A stretch of DNA of 64,000 nt, taken from an uncultured Saprospiraceae bacterium (GTDB taxonomy: Bacteria > Bacteroidota > Bacteroidia > Chitinophagales > Saprospiraceae). Shown here one piece after another: positions 44,101 to 54,300 of the stretch (position 1 is its first letter; the number at the start of each line of letters is the position of its first letter). The position numbers and the translations under genes were made by a program. The notes below the pieces were generated by a model that saw only the letters and a program-made list of their open reading frames with translations, had not been told where the DNA came from and ran no database searches. Location: assembly GCA_937959115.1 (NCBI GenBank), contig CALGAW010000060.1, forward strand, positions 20,188 to 84,187, given 5' to 3'.

Positions 44101-47100
44101 ACTGAAGCTGCGCCATCACTGATTCCACTGCAACTTGCAGGTGTATCTTCGACTGCTGATGCAGAAAGTAACGCAGGTTCTGATATCGTCAAGGAAGCTG
44201 TTGTTGAACAAGAGTTTTGATCTGAAACGGTTAAACTATAAGTATTTGCTGATAATCCTGTTATCGTTGGGCTATTCCCGCCATTACTCCAGTTGTAACT
44301 ATAATTTGGTGAACCACCTGATACTGTTGCTGCAATACTTCCATTGGTATTGCCACCGCAAGCGATCGATCCATTTTCTGAAAGCGTCAAACCTAGGTTT
44401 GTTGGTTCAGAAACTAAAATTGTTCCACCACTTGAACAGCCGTTGTCATCGGTAGCGGTTACCGTATAGGTGCCAGTACACAAGCCTGTAGCTTGTGGTG
44501 TTGTTTGACCATCCGACCATTGATATGTATATGGAGGTTGACCTCCACTTAAGACCAATGAAGTGGCACCATCACAAACACTATTACAACTAATTGGGTT
44601 GCTAACGGTAAGGCTAACTACACCAAAGGAGGTGGAGTTTCCAATCGTTAGATTAAGTGATTTTGTGCAACCATTTCCATCGGTAACTAGAACAGAATTC
44701 ACACCGGAACACAAGTTGGTTGCATCTTCTATTGTAGCACCATTTGACCACAAGAATGTATAAGGAGGACTTCCTCCTGATACGGTAATCATTGCAATTC
44801 CTATACAACTACTACAACTTGCATCTATCGTTGTAACTAAGGTTAAATCTAACGAGTCGGGTTGGTTGATTAATATAGATTGAACAGCTTCACAACCATT
44901 AACGTCGGTCAATGTTACTGTTTGATTTCCAGGGGATAAATTTGTTGCAGTTGGTGTTGTTTCTCCATTGCTCCAAAGGTAAGAATAGGGTGTCGTACCA
45001 CCAGATCCAGTTGTTGAGGCACTACCATCAGAGCCGCCGTAGCAACTTACATCTTTGATCAACGTAGTTGAGGCACCAAAAATTATTGGGTCGGTGAATG
45101 TAATACCTGCTGTCACAATACATCCATTAAAATCTGTTACCGTTACTTGATAAGTACCAGCACAAAGTCCAGATGTAGAAGCGGTATTTACCCCATTACT
45201 CCAGAGGTAATTGAAAGGCGTTTGTCCGCCAGATACATAAACAGAAGATGTTGCGTCACAGGCTCCATTACAGGAAACTAGGTTGTCGGCTGTGATACTG
45301 TCTAATACTATATTAGCAGTAGCCCCGATCAGCACAGTGGTACTAGCTGAACAACCATTTGAATCGGTAATAGTGACTCCTTGCGGGCCAGCACATAAAC
45401 CAGTTGCATCCTCGGTTGTCATTCCATTAGACCATAAATATGTGAAGGGTGGAGTACCTCCTGACACTTGTAAATCAGCAGTTCCTACACAAGCACCACA
45501 ATTGGCGGTAGTCGTGCTTAAAATACTTGGTGTTATCGCTTGGGGTTGAAGGATGAGAACACTACCTGTTGTTGTACAGTTGTTTGAATCTGATACTGTT
45601 ATCGTGTAGTTTGATGAAGAAAGACCTGTTGCAGTGATGGTGGTTGCTCCAGTACTCCAATTATAACTATAGGGTGGAATTCCTCCAACAGGAGCTGCCG
45701 TTGCAGTGCCGTCTGTACCACCATTGCAAGAGATAAGTGTTCCTGATAAGGTAACTGAGACGGGCGTGCTGGGTTCTGTAATTTGTACACTTAGTAAGGT
45801 ATTACAATTATTAACATCAAAAATATTGACGACATATACTCCAGCCCCCAAATTAGAAATAAGAGCAGTTGTTTCCCCGGTATTCCAAGAAAAAGAGTAG
45901 GGCTGTGTTCCACCAGTTCCAATGACTTCAATTAATCCGGTTGAGTCACCAAAACAAAGTACATCATCTTGCGTGTTGACTAATACGTTAATTGTAGCAG
46001 GATCTATAAACGAAGTTCCACTGACTACAGTGCAGCCATTAGCATCAGTTATCGTTACCTGATTAGTACCTGCGCACAAGCCTGATGCAGACGCTGTCGT
46101 CTGGCCATCCGTCCAAATGTAGGAGTAGGGTGGTTGTCCATTAGTTGGTGTTACCGTTGCACCCGCATCACACACTCCAGTGCAACTGATGGTACTGTCT
46201 ACTTGGAAATTAGAAACGGCTAAGGTAGAGGTGCTTCCAATCAATACGGAGGTAATTGCTTCGCAACCATTATTATCTGTAACGGTTACCCGGCTAACTC
46301 CAGCACATAAGTTGGTTGCATTTTGGGAAATTGTCCCGTTAGACCATGTAAATGTATAGGGTGGAGAACCACCTGCTGCTGTTGCCAACGCAGCACCGAT
46401 ACAAGCAGTACAACTGGTGCTCGTCGAATCAGTTACCATAATACTGAGCGCGGAAGGCTGTAAGATATTAACGATATTAGCAGAAGTACAATTCTTAGCG
46501 TCTGTAACCGTTACTTGGGTAGATCCAACAACTAATCCAGTTGCTGTTGGGGTAGTATTACCATTGCTCCATAGATAACTGTATGGCGGAGTTCCTCCCA
46601 TTGCAATTGCCTGTGCGGAGCCATCAGAGCCACCGTTACAAGAAACCGCGAGAATCGAAGTAAAACTAATTGATACGTCATCTGGTGTTTCAATTATGCC
46701 AGTGACCGTTGTGTTACATCCATTGTCATCGACGATTAAAACTGTGTTGACACCAGCAGGCAAATTTGTCGCAGTTTGCGTGGTTTCTCCTGATGACCAA
46801 CTATACGAGTAGGGTAGTGTGCCTCCTGTTACAGTGACTGTAGCAGACCCATCTGTCCCTCCAAAGCAGGAAACTGAATCTTGCACGCTAATCATACCAT
46901 TCAATGGACTTGGTTGAGATAAAGTTGCTTGTGTTGTTGCTGTACATCCATTTGTATCTGTGATCGTTAGTTCGTAGTTTCCAGCACTTAGAATTGATAT
47001 TGTTTGCGATGTTGCTCCAGTAGACCAACCGTAGGTGTATGGTGGCGTACCTCCAGTATTTACAACGCCTCCTAGAATCCCTGTTGGATTCCCATTACAA

Positions 47101-50100
47101 TCAATCTCTTGAATCGTATCAATTGAAATTAAGAAATTTGGTGCAGTCTGAATTGTTATAGAGTCAACGGCAGAACAGTTATAGTCCAAATCAACCATCG
47201 TAACCATGTAGGTGCCCGGAGCTAAGCCGGTTGCGGTACTGCTGTAAACATAAGAAATAGAGGAGGAATAGCCATTTGACCAATTAAATTCAATTTCAAA
47301 TCCATTCCAATTGGGAACGTCAATGGTTGCTTGACCTGAGTTTCCGTCACACCCAGCATCAGTTACCCCAATAAAATTAGAAACTAATTCTTGTGCCTCA
47401 GTAATGGATGTAGTTCTTGTTGCAATACAATTTTCACTATCCGTAACGGTTACTGTATAAACACCAGGAGACAGACCAGAAATTATTTCAGTATTTAAAC
47501 CATTCGACCAGTTGTAAGTGTAGGGAGGAGTTCCATTCGTTGCATTAACATCAATCACTCCATCTGTTTCTCCAAAGCACACCGTATTGACACTATCAAA
47601 AGTAACGGTCAGGTTTGAAAAATCAAGCTTTACCATCCAATAGTCTTCAAAACCATTGTTATTAGCAACATCAATATCATCGGATAAGGTATGCCCAAAA
47701 AGCATTAGCCCTCCATCATGGGCAAAGTCTATTTGATAGCAATAGTCGCGCCCTGATCCTCCAAAGGATTTTTCCCAGATGATGTTTCCTGTGTTGTCTA
47801 ATTTCGCGATCCAATAATCTTCTTGTCCTAAATTCGTTGAGACATCGCCATCAGTAGAAGAAGATCCACCTGAGATGTAAATTTCGTCTGCATCACTGAT
47901 TAGCAAGGAATATCCATTGTCTGTGCCTGTACCACCGTAGGTTTTTTCCCACTGAATTCCTCCACTTTGATCTAGTTTTACTAACCAGTAGTCAAGACCA
48001 CCTTTATTGATAGAAACATCTCCATCAGAAGAAAATGTTTGTCCTTGAATTAAGTAGCCACCGTCTTTTGTTTGTACACAATCAAATGCTTGATCATTAT
48101 TAGAGCCACCTAGGGCAATTTGCCATTGAATTCCTCCACTTGGATCTAGTTTAATTGCCCAAATATCTTGTACACCATGATTTCCTGTGACATCACCGTC
48201 AATTGATTCTGTAGATCCAGTAACAAAGTAGCCACCGTCTTTTGTTGTAATGAGAGCGGTTGCTAAATCAACACTCGTTCCTCCATAATTGTTTGCCCAT
48301 TGAATAGAGCCGGAGTTGTCTAATTTTACAACCCAGTAGTCTTCTTGGCCTTTATTTCCAGAAACATCTCCGTTGAATGAACTAGTATATCCAGCAAAGA
48401 TATAACCGCCATCTGGGGTTGGTTTAATAGCCCTTGCCACATCTTCTCCTGATCCTCCATAGCTCCATTCATTTATAATCGCGCCAGTGTTATTAAGCTG
48501 AGTTACCCAGACATCATATGCTCCTTGGTTTTGGGATACATCCCCATTATTTGAGCCTGATAATCCTGCAACGATAAATCCTCCACCATCAAGTTCATGT
48601 ATTTCGTAAGCAATTTCAGCATTTGAACCTCCAATTGCAGTTTGCCATACTGTGTTTCCGGCACCATTTTGTTTGACGATCCAAAAATCTAGTAAGCCGT
48701 TATTTCCTGACACATCCCCATCATTGGATCTTGTTGATCCGGCTAGAACATAACCACCATCCTTAGTACGATCGAAGGCAAAGCCGTAATCAAATTGAGA
48801 TCCTCCCAAGGTCTGTTCCCAGACAATCGAAGGTGCTTCAGAAAAAGAGACAAAGGTGCTTTTGATAACAGAACAGCCGCTGCCATCTGTCACAGTTATT
48901 GAATACCCATTCTGAGGCAAGTTGTTGATTATTGGTAAGGTATTACCATTAGACCAGAGCACGGTGTAATTGCCATCACCACCAGATATTGTAGCGATAA
49001 TGGATCCATTATTAAGATTACAAGTTGTATTTATAACCGTAAAATCTACATCTAAATCACAAATAGAAAAGGAACAAGAGGCCATACAACCCAAGGCGTC
49101 AGTCACTTCAAATTCATAAGTCCCTGGAATTAAATTATAAAGGGTATCAATGGATTGAGTCTGATTTGTAATGGAATAGCTAACATTATTTGGATCAAGA
49201 ACTTGCAATGTGTATGGTGGAGTAAAGTCAAGAATAGTATATTCTACAACCCCATCATTGTTTCCAGTGCCTTGGTCTATTATATTACAAGATAAAGATA
49301 TTGCGGGAGGTGCCATTAGCTTAGCTACCCAAAAATCTGCGGCACCATAGTTTGCAGAGAGATCTCCATCCGCTGAATTTGTTTGTCCGCTAAACGCAAA
49401 CCCTCCATCTAAGGTTAATTGAATCGCGAGGCCTGTATCGCTGCTAGAGCCACCAAATGATTCTTCCCAGAAGATGGTTCCTGTATCATCGAAATTGACA
49501 ATCCAGACATCAGTAGCACCATTGTTTTCTGTGATATCACCATCGTTTGAGTCCGAAGTACCAATCGCAACATAAGTTTCATCACTTAGAACTTCTATAT
49601 CCCGAGAGGATTCATTATTTGAACCACCAAACGTTTTATTCCATAGCAGTCCACCAGAGGCATCTAATCTGAAAATACAGTAATCATTTCCTCCTTGATT
49701 AACGGTTACATCTCCATTGACTGAATTTGAGATACCTGTCGTAATATAGCCACCATCAGCGGTTTGTTCAATGTCGTACCCTAGATCGTCTAGGGAACCT
49801 CCAAGCGCAGTTTGCCATTGAAGGTTACCATTTACGTCAAGTTTAACCACCCAGAAATCATCGCCACCGTTATATCCAGTTACATCTCCATTTCCGGAAT
49901 CGGTATTTCCGACTGCAATATAACCGTTATCACTTGTTTGTTTTATGTCTTCTAAAACTTCGTTTTGAGATCCTCCAAACGTTTTTTCCCAAACGATATT
50001 ACCTAATTGGTCCAATTTGATAATCCAAAAGTCGTTTGCCCCCTTGTTAATTGATACGTCACCGTCTGAAGATCTTGTCCCACCTCCTACAATGTATCCT

Positions 50101-51260
50101 TTGTCGATGGTTTGAAAAATGGAATTTCCAATATCATCTAGACTACCTCCGTAGGATTTTTCCCATTCAATGATCCCTAGATTACTTATTTTGACAACCC
50201 AAACATCATTTAATCCATTATTGGAAGAAACATCTCCATCATCTGATGCTGATCTACCAGTTATTATGAAGCCACCATCCATTGTTTCTTTGACGTCAGA
50301 AGCAACATCAATAAGAGAACCACCATATGGAGTCGCCCATTCTAGATTACCATTTGCATCAATTTTGGTCGCCAAATAATCTCGAAGTCCATTATTACCA
50401 GTAACGTCTATATTATTGGAACCTGATATCCCAACTGCTAAAAAGCCTCCATCAGATACACTTGTCATGCTGTAGGCGATATCTGTACCTGAACCACCGT
50501 AGTTTCTAGACCATTCAACGACTGGTTCTTCATTAAAGTGGACTATCGGATAAAAGACTTTACTACAGTTGCTATCATCTGTAATGGTTACAGTATGTGT
50601 ACCAGCACCTAGGTTTGAAATACTAGGACTATTGCTACCATTATCCCATTGATAAAAATAGTTGCCATCACCTCCAGAAGCATTCGCAGTTAGAACACCA
50701 TTGTTTAAGCCGCATGCGGTAGAAGTACTTATGAAATCGGCGTTGAAATCCAAGCACCTCACACAAGTATATGAGGTTATCGTATCGTTGTTGACATCAT
50801 TGTTTACTGCACAGACTGGAGGAATTATCGTTGCTGTAATTGACATGTTTTGACTAGGACAATCATACTGAACGACTTGATAAAAATCGAACTCTATAGT
50901 ACCACTTTCATTGGCTAGAATATCTTGGTTTTGTATCCCCGTAAAACAGTTTGTAACATTGCTATATGTCCAAGTAAACTTTTGATAAATTGTACCTGAA
51001 ATACCGCTTACACCGCCAATTGGAGCAACATTCTCCATACAAATTTCAACAATGACTGGATTGTTTTCATCATCAGTATTTGGGAAAGAATAGTTTTCTA
51101 AGTAACCTACAATTATAAAACCATCTTGATCAGGATCAAGTTCACCCAATATAGATGCTCCGGATAAGACAGGGTCGTAGGAGCAAAATTGGGCTTTTAA
51201 ACCTGAAGTAAGGGTTATTATGACACTTAAAATGAAGAATAAATGTTTAATCATAGACAT
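41130..51260 (-). CDS. Giant T9SS type B adhesin with twin 7x58 repeats and SprB array
   Basis: 3,376 residues from ATG 51260 (ATG 51254 possible). Signal peptide ~1-23. An N-terminal unique domain ~25-170 holds several Cys. Then: one SprB-like module; seven 58-residue repeats at ~249-654; a short SprB-like pair; seven more 58-residue repeats at ~813-1218; and about 25 SprB-type modules at ~1219-3170. These modules change type near residue 2200: first WSNG-core modules including extra-Cys pairs, later modules with a YSIDNG core. A final Ig-like unit leads to CHU_C ~3288-3376 (SPNGDGINDEF, IVNRWGDVVYEA, LPQGTYYYYIEL, end GSLTLLR). Surface attachment after type IX export is inferred, with a role in adhesion or gliding. 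Tandem with the giant at 51360. Confidence 0.93.
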   Translation of the reverse strand: MSMIKHLFFILSVIITLTSGLKAQFCSYDPVLSGASILGELDPDQDGFIIVGYLENYSFPNTDDENNPVIVEICMENVAPIGGVSGISGTIYQKFTWTYSNVTNCFTGIQNQDILANESGTIEFDFYQVVQYDCPSQNMSITATIIPPVCAVNNDVNNDTITSYTCVRCLDFNADFISTSTACGLNNGVLTANASGGDGNYFYQWDNGSNSPSISNLGAGTHTVTITDDSNCSKVFYPIVHFNEEPVVEWSRNYGGSGTDIAYSMTSVSDGGFLAVGISGSNNIDVTGNNGLRDYLATKIDANGNLEWATPYGGSLIDVASDVKETMDGGFIITGRSASDDGDVSSNNGLNDVWVVKISNLGIIEWEKSYGGSLDDIGNSIFQTIDKGYIVGGGTRSSDGDVSINKGANDFWIIKLDQLGNIVWEKTFGGSQNEVLEDIKQTSDNGYIAVGNTDSGNGDVTGYNGGDDFWVVKLDVNGNLQWQTALGGSLDDLGYDIEQTADGGYITTGISNSVNGDVTVNQGGNDYCIFRLDASGGLLWNKTFGGSNNESSRDIEVLSDETYVAIGTSDSNDGDITENNGATDVWIVNFDDTGTIFWEESFGGSSSDTGLAIQLTLDGGFAFSGQTNSADGDLSANYGAADFWVAKLMAPPAISLSCNIIDQGTGNNDGVVEYTILDFTPPYTLQVLDPNNVSYSITNQTQSIDTLYNLIPGTYEFEVTDALGCMASCSFSICDLDVDFTVINTTCNLNNGSIIATISGGDGNYTVLWSNGNTLPIINNLPQNGYSITVTDGSGCSVIKSTFVSFSEAPSIVWEQTLGGSQFDYGFAFDRTKDGGYVLAGSTRSNDGDVSGNNGLLDFWIVKQNGAGNTVWQTAIGGSNAEIAYEIHELDGGGFIVAGLSGSNNGDVSQNQGAYDVWVTQLNNTGAIINEWSYGGSGEDVARAIKPTPDGGYIFAGYTSSFNGDVSGNKGQEDYWVVKLDNSGSIQWANNYGGTSVDLATALITTKDGGYFVTGSTESIDGDVTGNHGVQDIWAIKLDPSGGIQWQIALGGSNNDQAFDCVQTKDGGYLIQGQTFSSDGDVSINKGGLDYWLVKLDQSGGIQWEKTYGGTGTDNGYSLLISDADEIYISGGSSSTDGDVSTNLGQEDYWIAKLDNTGNIIWEKSFGGSGRDYCYQIDFAHDGGLMLFGHTLSDDIDVANNNGFEDYWMVKLDFSNLTVTFDSVNTVCFGETDGVIDVNATNGTPPYTYNWSNGLNTEIISGLSPGVYTVTVTDSENCIATRTTSITEAQELVSNFIGVTDAGCDGNSGQATIDVPNWNGFEIEFNWSNGYSSSISYVYSSTATGLAPGTYMVTMVDLDYNCSAVDSITIQTAPNFLISIDTIQEIDCNGNPTGILGGVVNTGGTPPYTYGWSTGATSQTISILSAGNYELTITDTNGCTATTQATLSQPSPLNGMISVQDSVSCFGGTDGSATVTVTGGTLPYSYSWSSGETTQTATNLPAGVNTVLIVDDNGCNTTVTGIIETPDDVSISFTSILAVSCNGGSDGSAQAIAMGGTPPYSYLWSNGNTTPTATGLVVGSTQVTVTDAKNCTSANIVNILQPSALSIMVTDSTSTSCTACIGAALATAAGGSPPYTFTWSNGTISQNATNLCAGVSRVTVTDNNGCEAITSVLIGSTSTLAVSNFQVDSTISCTGVCDAGATVTPTNGQPPYSYIWTDGQTTASASGLCAGTNQVTITDANGCTVVSGTSFIDPATINVLVNTQDDVLCFGDSTGLIEVIGTGGTQPYSFSWNTGETTALISNLGAGVYVVNIFDVNNCNTLLSVQITEPSTPVSVTLSGTLISCNGGTDGTATAAPVGGIPPYSYNWSTGATTITATGLSSSNYTITVSDSNNCTTTGSVLILQPQAITPSILSTTTANCGACVGTADLQVSGGTPPFTYLWSNGMTTEDATGLCAGPQGVTITDSNGCSASTTVLIGATANIVLDSITADNLVSCNGACDATSSVYVSGGQTPFNYLWSNGVNTASTSGLCAGTYQVTVTDFNGCIVTAGITFTDPIIFGASTTLIKDVSCYGGSDGSASTTGSGGTTPYSYLWSNGETTPTATNLSPGNQTVTLTDVNGCEAVQSILINQPDSLDLTLVTTIDASCSSCIGIAMITVSGGSPPYTFLWSNGATIEDATNLCSGVNSVLVTDGNGCTKSLNLTIGNSTSFGVVSLTVSNPISCNSVCDGATSLVLSGGQPPYTYQWSDGQTTPQATGLCTGTYTVTATDDNGCSSGGTILVSEPTNLGLTLSENGSIACGGNTNGSIAATVSGGSPNYSYNWSNGGNSPTITGLSANTYSLTVSDQNSCSTTASLTISEPALLSASAVEDTPASCSGISDGAASVTATGGIVPYTYLWTNGVTTSSATGLLSGTNSVTVTDGNGCKVIDILVITSLSGPAITGMTSLPTTCGSSDGQITVTTSGGAIPLTFSIDGGATTQGSNVFTNLSAQFYTVEVSDISGCVQTDTITVNDTPWNEFVTFDFGHPNCGQQNGYIDITVPSGNAPFLYSIDNGTTTQSSPIFNGLPANTYQIVVYDVNSCAIDTFVTLQTIDAPIFDSIVVSRPICGMDNGEIEIFASKGSTPYEYSVDNGVTYGSVNLFNNLAPGTYDILLRDADSCVISSVETLVDIQGPQLTFFQGITPSYCGQSIGQIIISANGGTPPLQYSIDAGGTLQLSDSFPNLAGGIYDLLVTDDNGCTATKQVTILDLDGPELDVASSVSPACGQSDGSVTLAVINNGVAPFEYKEINGTFTNNNVFSMLPQGTYDFVVKDSKNCYDTLQVVLTDIPGPTIDQILSDNPTCGNSSGSITIAVSGPSAPFQYSNDNGVTYQPSNVFANLAAGNYDIVVLDTRGCTSSSQVLLVENGIPSIDSLSVLDPACNNLNGEVTLYASGGNPPYLYSLDGVNFQLSNVFVNLPSGQQTFYVFDSTACQSDTTITLLNLTGPMLDSIDVDHPDCGMSNGLITLFGSGGNPPYSYSIDNGATFGTSNVFNNLVPSNYLIVIKDDRDCEVAGTALLQNQTGPQVDSITTTSSDCSTNTGSLTATISGGTPSYTYSWNTTPVQTTATATGLAPGQYFVTITDVNNCIVVGTGTVTPPVPTIVDLGPDVSYCGAQGTLLDPGPGLSYIWSTGATSQTISVNTVGQYAVTMTDFSNCISSDSLLVSEIPFTPSVSNDTVLVVGDVIQLQASGGMMYEWWPGFDLSCDICPDPMAMPEDTTIFYVEISATADCVDTLSVQVNVVETLDGTVVVPEVISPNGDGINDEFIIPNIGLFPYNRVLIVNRWGDVVYEANPYNNDWSGTHNGNPLPQGTYYYYIELDVNKVDTRQGSLTLLR
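47607..48824 (-). repeat. Second set of seven 58-residue repeats (predicted propeller)
   Basis: Seven consecutive units of 58 residues with the pattern W..sxGGS..D.a......DGGy...G.t.S.dGDVs.N.G..DyWv.KLd..G.i. All seven keep the GG(S/T) near residue 7-9, and nearly all keep the DV or GDV and the W/Y near the end. Exactly seven blades of 58 residues fits a seven-bladed beta-propeller. Confidence 0.8.
49299..50516 (-). repeat. First set of seven 58-residue repeats (predicted propeller)
   Basis: Seven units of 58 residues in the same pattern as the second set: starts EWSRNYGGSG, EWATPYGGSL, EWEKSYGGSL, VWEKTFGGSQ, QWQTALGGSL, LWNKTFGGSN, FWEESFGGSS. The strict 58-residue period without insertions allows the blades to be placed by eye. 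Confidence 0.8.
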
Positions 51261-51359
51261 ACTTTGGTAGACAAACTACTACAAAATAGAGATAAATTCA
51301 CAGAAACTAAATTTAATTCTTTATAATAATAACGAAATGCTTAGAAATTTCGTTGTCAT

Positions 51360-54300
51360 TTATCTCAATATTGTAATAGATCCCCTAAGTGTGTTTATAC
51401 GGTTAACATCCAATTCTATGTAGTAGTAATAGGTGCCTTGTGGTAACCTTTGCCCTTTATATGTGCCGCTCCAGTCATTTTGGTATGGGTATGCCTCATA
51501 AACAACATCTCCCCAGCGGTTCACTATAATTACTCGATTGCTAGGATAAAATTCAATATCGCGGATCTCCCAAACATCATTAATTCCGTCGCCATTATCA
51601 GAAATTACATCTGGAGGCTGAATGACTGGATTGTTTATGTTAAACTGATCTACGTGTACAGAAAGTGTGTCTACGCAGTTATTTGTTGCACTGATTTCCA
51701 CAAAATAGGTCACGGAGTCTACAGGCGTCGCTACAGGATCAGGACAAAGCACACAGCTTAAATCGCTGCCAGGCCACCAATCATAATTTAATCCGCCACC
51801 CGCTTCTAGTTGAATCACATCGCCAACCAAAATAGTCGAGTCACTAGTTATAGTTGGATTGAATGGAATCTCCTCAATTTCAATCGAATCTGTGGAGATA
51901 CAATTGTTGATATCCGTAAGGGTTACACCATAGATACCATAGGTAGCGACAAGTAGGTTTTGAGTGGTATCTCCTGTTGTCCAAAGGTATTCATTTCCAG
52001 GCCCAGCATCTAAGACTTGACTAAACGCACCACAAGCAGCAAAATCAGAACCTAGATTTACCTGAATTGGTAATGGAGGCGGCACTACACCTGTTGCAAC
52101 CGAACTGCAATTATTGTCATCAGTAATCGTAACAATGTATTGACCTTGGGGAAGGGCTGTGGCAGTCATTCCTATTTGAGCTGGAACTGTATTCCAAACA
52201 TAACTATAAGGCATGTTGCCACCAGAAACCAATACCGTAAGTGCACCTGTATTGGAAATGCAGTCTGCAGGGGTAATCGTTAAACTATCTATCTGTGGAC
52301 CAAGTTGATTTTGAAGAACGGCTGTACTTGTTATTTCACAATCTCGATCGTCCTTGATTACAACAAGATAGGTGCTAGCAACTAAATTATTAAATTGATT
52401 GTTATTGCTAAATGTTGCCCCGTTGTCAATACTATATTGGTAAGGAGGATTTCCGCCTGAGCCAAACAATTCAATAATCCCAGTACTCATGTTGCAATCA
52501 GGATCGTCAATAAATATACTGTCTAAGCTTGGCCCGGTTAAATTGCCAAGTGTTATCACCGTATCTGTTTGACAGGCTGTTGAGTCAAAGACGTAAATCG
52601 TATGTGCCCCTGTTGCTAGGTTCGTAAAGATGTTACTTATCTGGAAATTCACCCCATCTAAACTGTACAATAAAGGTGGGTTCCCTCCCATCGCATTAAC
52701 GGTAGCAATACCATTGTATTGGTTGCAAGCAGGTTCCTCAATGTTCACTGAATTGATTACTGGACTGCCTGGATTGCTTATTGTAATGAGTTGACTTGTA
52801 TCTCTACACGTATTACTATCTTCTACAATGATTTGAAAGGTATTCGCCGAAAGGCCAGTAAAAACAGGGCTATTTTGCCAGTTCACTCCGTTATCGATTG
52901 AGTAAGTAAATGGAGGTAGACCACTTGTTGTAGAGATACTGATGCTCCCATTGCTATTGCCGCACGATGATTGTTGGACGTTTGTAGAAGCAATCGTTGG
53001 TCCTGGTTGATCAGTAAGCGTAACTAGAAGCGTATCGGAGCAATTTGTAAGGGTATTAACAATGATAAATGAATGCTGTCCTGCAATTAATCCGTTGAAT
53101 ACATTATTCGATGTGAAGGTGCCAGAATTAATATTGTATTCAAACTCAGTGCCACTAGGAGATAGCGAAACAGATCCGCTTGGCATTCCACAAGCAGGCT
53201 CTTGAATATTGGAGGATTGCAAATTCGGTCCAGGGCTATCAGTAACGACTAAAGGCTTATGCACTTCACATCCATTTGCATCTTTGATCACAGCGTTATA
53301 TATGCCTGCAAGAAGATTTGGGAAGGTGTCAGATACTTGGAAGACCAATCCACTGTCAATGCTGAATTCAAATGGTAGTGTGCCTCCAAAACCTGTGAAA
53401 ATGACGATTCTTCCATCTGCTTGTCCACAGTTTGCAGGAGAGACGCCTTGCAAGAAGCCAAATGTAGGCGGTAGGGAATTCGTTAGTGTAGTCGTTTCAG
53501 TAAGTACACAACTGTTTGAATCCCTTACTGTTATCGTATAAGATCCTGCTGCAAGACTGTCAAACACTGATGAGGGCTGCCAAGTAATCCCGTTATCTAT
53601 ACTATACTCAAAAGGTGCTGTTCCTGCAGAGGTATAGACTGTTATTTCTCCATTATCTAGGTTGCACACCGCGTCGGTAACTACCAAGGAGTCGATCACT
53701 GGAGGGTTAATACTTACTAGGTTGATCATTGAATCCACTGTACACCCAATCATATCTTCAATCCATACATGATATGGACCAGGAGCAAGGCCAGTGAATA
53801 GGCTACTAGTCGTCGTAGTTGCTCCATTGTCAATACTATATAGGAAAGGGCTATTCCCTGTTGGTGGAGTGATGACAATAGAGCCATTTTGCTGGCCACA
53901 GGTGCCTTCTGCAATGGTAAGGTCGAGTGTTGTATTCCAAGGGAGATTATTTATTGTAGCAGTAGCTGTCTGGGAACATCCATTGACATCAGAAACCTCA
54001 ATCGTATACGTTGTTGCTGCAAGCCCCGAAAATTGATTGTTTTGTTGTGGTGTTCCACCGTTCAGACTGTACGTGACAGGGGCAGTTCCTGATGTACTGA
54101 ATATGGTCAAGCTACCGTCGCTATTGCCGCAGTTTGCAGAAGTGGTGTTTATGCTGTCAATTGTTGGCCCTGTCAACTCGGATAGGGTAGTCTGGGTGCT
54201 GTCTATGCATCCGTTGTTATCTCGCACGTAAACACTATATACTCCTTGGCTGAGCGTAGTAAAGGTATTAGAGGGAATGTAGCTGGTATTGTCGAGACTG

